Shown: piece after piece, positions 17,573 to 18,415 of the stretch
Layout: every line of letters starts with the position of its first letter
How positions within the stretch are numbered: position 1 is the stretch's first letter
NCBI GenBank assembly: GCA_019155205.2
Contig: JAHNZQ020000308.1
Span: forward strand, 5,234,060 to 5,252,474
Direction: 5' to 3'
DNA from: Gracilaria vermiculophylla
Taxonomy: Eukaryota; Rhodophyta; Florideophyceae; Gracilariales; Gracilariaceae
Length of the DNA stretch: 18,415 nt
Notes under the pieces: model-generated
Told to the model about the DNA's origin: nothing
The model's input: the letters and a program-made list of their open reading frames with translations, nothing else
Database searches by the model: none
Position numbers and translations under genes: made by a program

Positions 17573-18415
17573 GTCCCGCCGAGAGGCTCCACGTGGCCCG
17601 CAACCCTCGAGCCTCGGCCCGACGGAGCTTGCCTTCAGGAAGGGGGTGAAGCCGCCTGCACGGTTAACGATGAATCGGAGGGCCCCACAGTCTCTTTGGA
17701 CCCATTTGACGCCTTTTAGGAATCCGTTCGCACGCTCCACCATGGGGAGTACAAGATGATTGCCTCTATAGGATGCTCCCCGCTCGGCTCCGTAACAGTT
17801 TGTGTTATTCTCTACACTGGAGCTGGCCCCAGTCCGGTGCACGCCGACCTATTCCCGTGGTTTGTTCTTGACTCCTTGAGGACTGGCAAGCTCTCTACGG
17901 TGCGCGATGCGTCGCGTCGAGCATTGAAAATCCTCGGAGCATTACCCTTGTGTCTCCGGCTGGGATCCTTATCGGGGAAGGTGTGGTTTCTCGTGGTGAC
18001 CAACATGGCAGCACAATGAACATTGGGCACTTCCTTTGTGGATCGATATGTTGGTGCAATATACCCATGTCTGCGAAAGGTGACGTTTCACGACGCCGCT
18101 CCTGTAGGAATCGTGTCCGCATCTCCTGGACTGGATGACAACGCAATTCAAGTGGGTAATCTTCCAAGGGAGACGCAGTTGAATATGCTCCGGTTTCTGA
18201 AGAGAACCGAAATACCCGCGAGCAGTCAGGCCGAAGTTCGGGTGCATAACTCGGCATTTGGCCTTTCAGTCCTTCAGGGAAGTCCACATCTGACGACAAA
18301 GCAGCACTCCATGATGGCGAACGGCGTTAAGGAAATAGTGCCCAGCGTTTTCTTCAGGGTCGTGCTTGCCAAGCTGTAGAAGTCACCATTACGGCTTCAC
18401 AAAGAATCTATCCTC
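17573..18415 (+). pseudogene. Gypsy aspartic protease and start of pol, inactive, cut by window edge
   Basis: One frame runs from within gag to the window end with stops at 17717-17719, 18017-18019 and 18377-18379. The protease core reads SVTVCVILYTGAGPSPVHAD. Retropepsins need DTGA, so the catalytic Asp is Tyr (TAC at 17813-17815). Then come RRALKILGALPLCLRLGSLS and VWFLVVTNMAAQ-stop-TLGTSFVDRYVGAIYP, the family's I-L-G-x-x-F-x-D flap/C-terminal block. Near the end, IVPSVFFRVVLAKL-stop-KSPLRLHK is a linker usually found before reverse transcriptase. The mature role would be cleavage of the Gag-Pol polyprotein. The stops and the lost Asp make it dead. Confidence 0.75.

Larger units (their letters stand above)
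14643..18415 (+). mobile_element. Ty3/Gypsy retrotransposon fossil: 5' LTR, gag, protease, cut by window edge
   Basis: A plus-strand LTR related to the one at 912-1127 is followed by a gag with several frameshifts and stops and then a retropepsin-like protease. Reverse transcriptase and integrase would lie to the right of the window. The gag and protease blocks agree with a family of oomycete Gypsy elements as I recall it. The primer-binding site could not be identified with confidence. Confidence 0.7.

Noticed and set aside
17534..18299. Several minus-strand ORFs of 92-134 codons at the right end
   Set aside because: All are antisense to the recognisable protease region.
1..18415. Bacterial features: operons, CRISPR array, phage or defence system
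   Set aside because: The coding remnants are eukaryotic transposons. The only tandem repeat is a gapless minisatellite without spacers. No ribosome-binding-site/operon organisation exists.

Overview
Best read as a repeat-packed intergenic stretch of a eukaryotic nuclear genome, most likely an oomycete (Phytophthora or downy-mildew type). There are no ribosome-binding sites, operons or long intact genes. Almost everything recognisable is a fossil of a eukaryotic transposable element. The oomycete call rests on my recall of family style, not on a search. It draws on the DDE transposase at the left edge, the PiggyBac-like transposase and the Ty3/Gypsy gag/protease. No functional host gene can be supported.

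Layout. (1) 1-910, minus: 5' part of a pogo/Tc1-like DDE transposon, running off the left edge, apparently inserted at a TA inside (2). (2) 912-1147, minus: polypurine tract and start of a Gypsy LTR, with about 0.84 kb of unassigned retroelement-like sequence before it. (3) 1986-5200, minus: Ty1/Copia fossil in the order 5' LTR, half-tRNA-iMet primer site, 1.2 kb leader, gag, protease and integrase, cut off inside integrase. (4) 5206-6250: a GC/CpG-rich patch ending in an 18-bp minisatellite. (5) 6251-10255: AT-rich DNA with a badly decayed PiggyBac-like transposase (7469-9055, minus). (6) 10340-10659: a complete 310-bp LTR element with 80-bp LTRs, primer site, purine tract and perfect 5-bp target duplication, i.e. 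a terminal-repeat retrotransposon in miniature (TRIM). It splits an unidentified ORF. (7) 10895-14640: AT-rich DNA with one long hairpin and two short unrecognised ORFs. (8) 14643-18415, plus: 5' LTR, gag and protease of a decayed Ty3/Gypsy element whose LTR is the same family as (2), running off the right edge.

How it fits together. The elements are nested and truncated: a DNA transposon sits in a Gypsy LTR, which abuts a Copia that lost its 3' half. The two Gypsy fragments face opposite ways about 13.5 kb apart. The TRIM has no coding capacity. Its primer site is the same tRNA-iMet anticodon-region sequence as the Copia's, so Copia-type proteins are the natural trans-mobilising source. The TRIM is the best supported and most interesting object here, because its LTRs, PBS, PPT and TSD are all readable directly.
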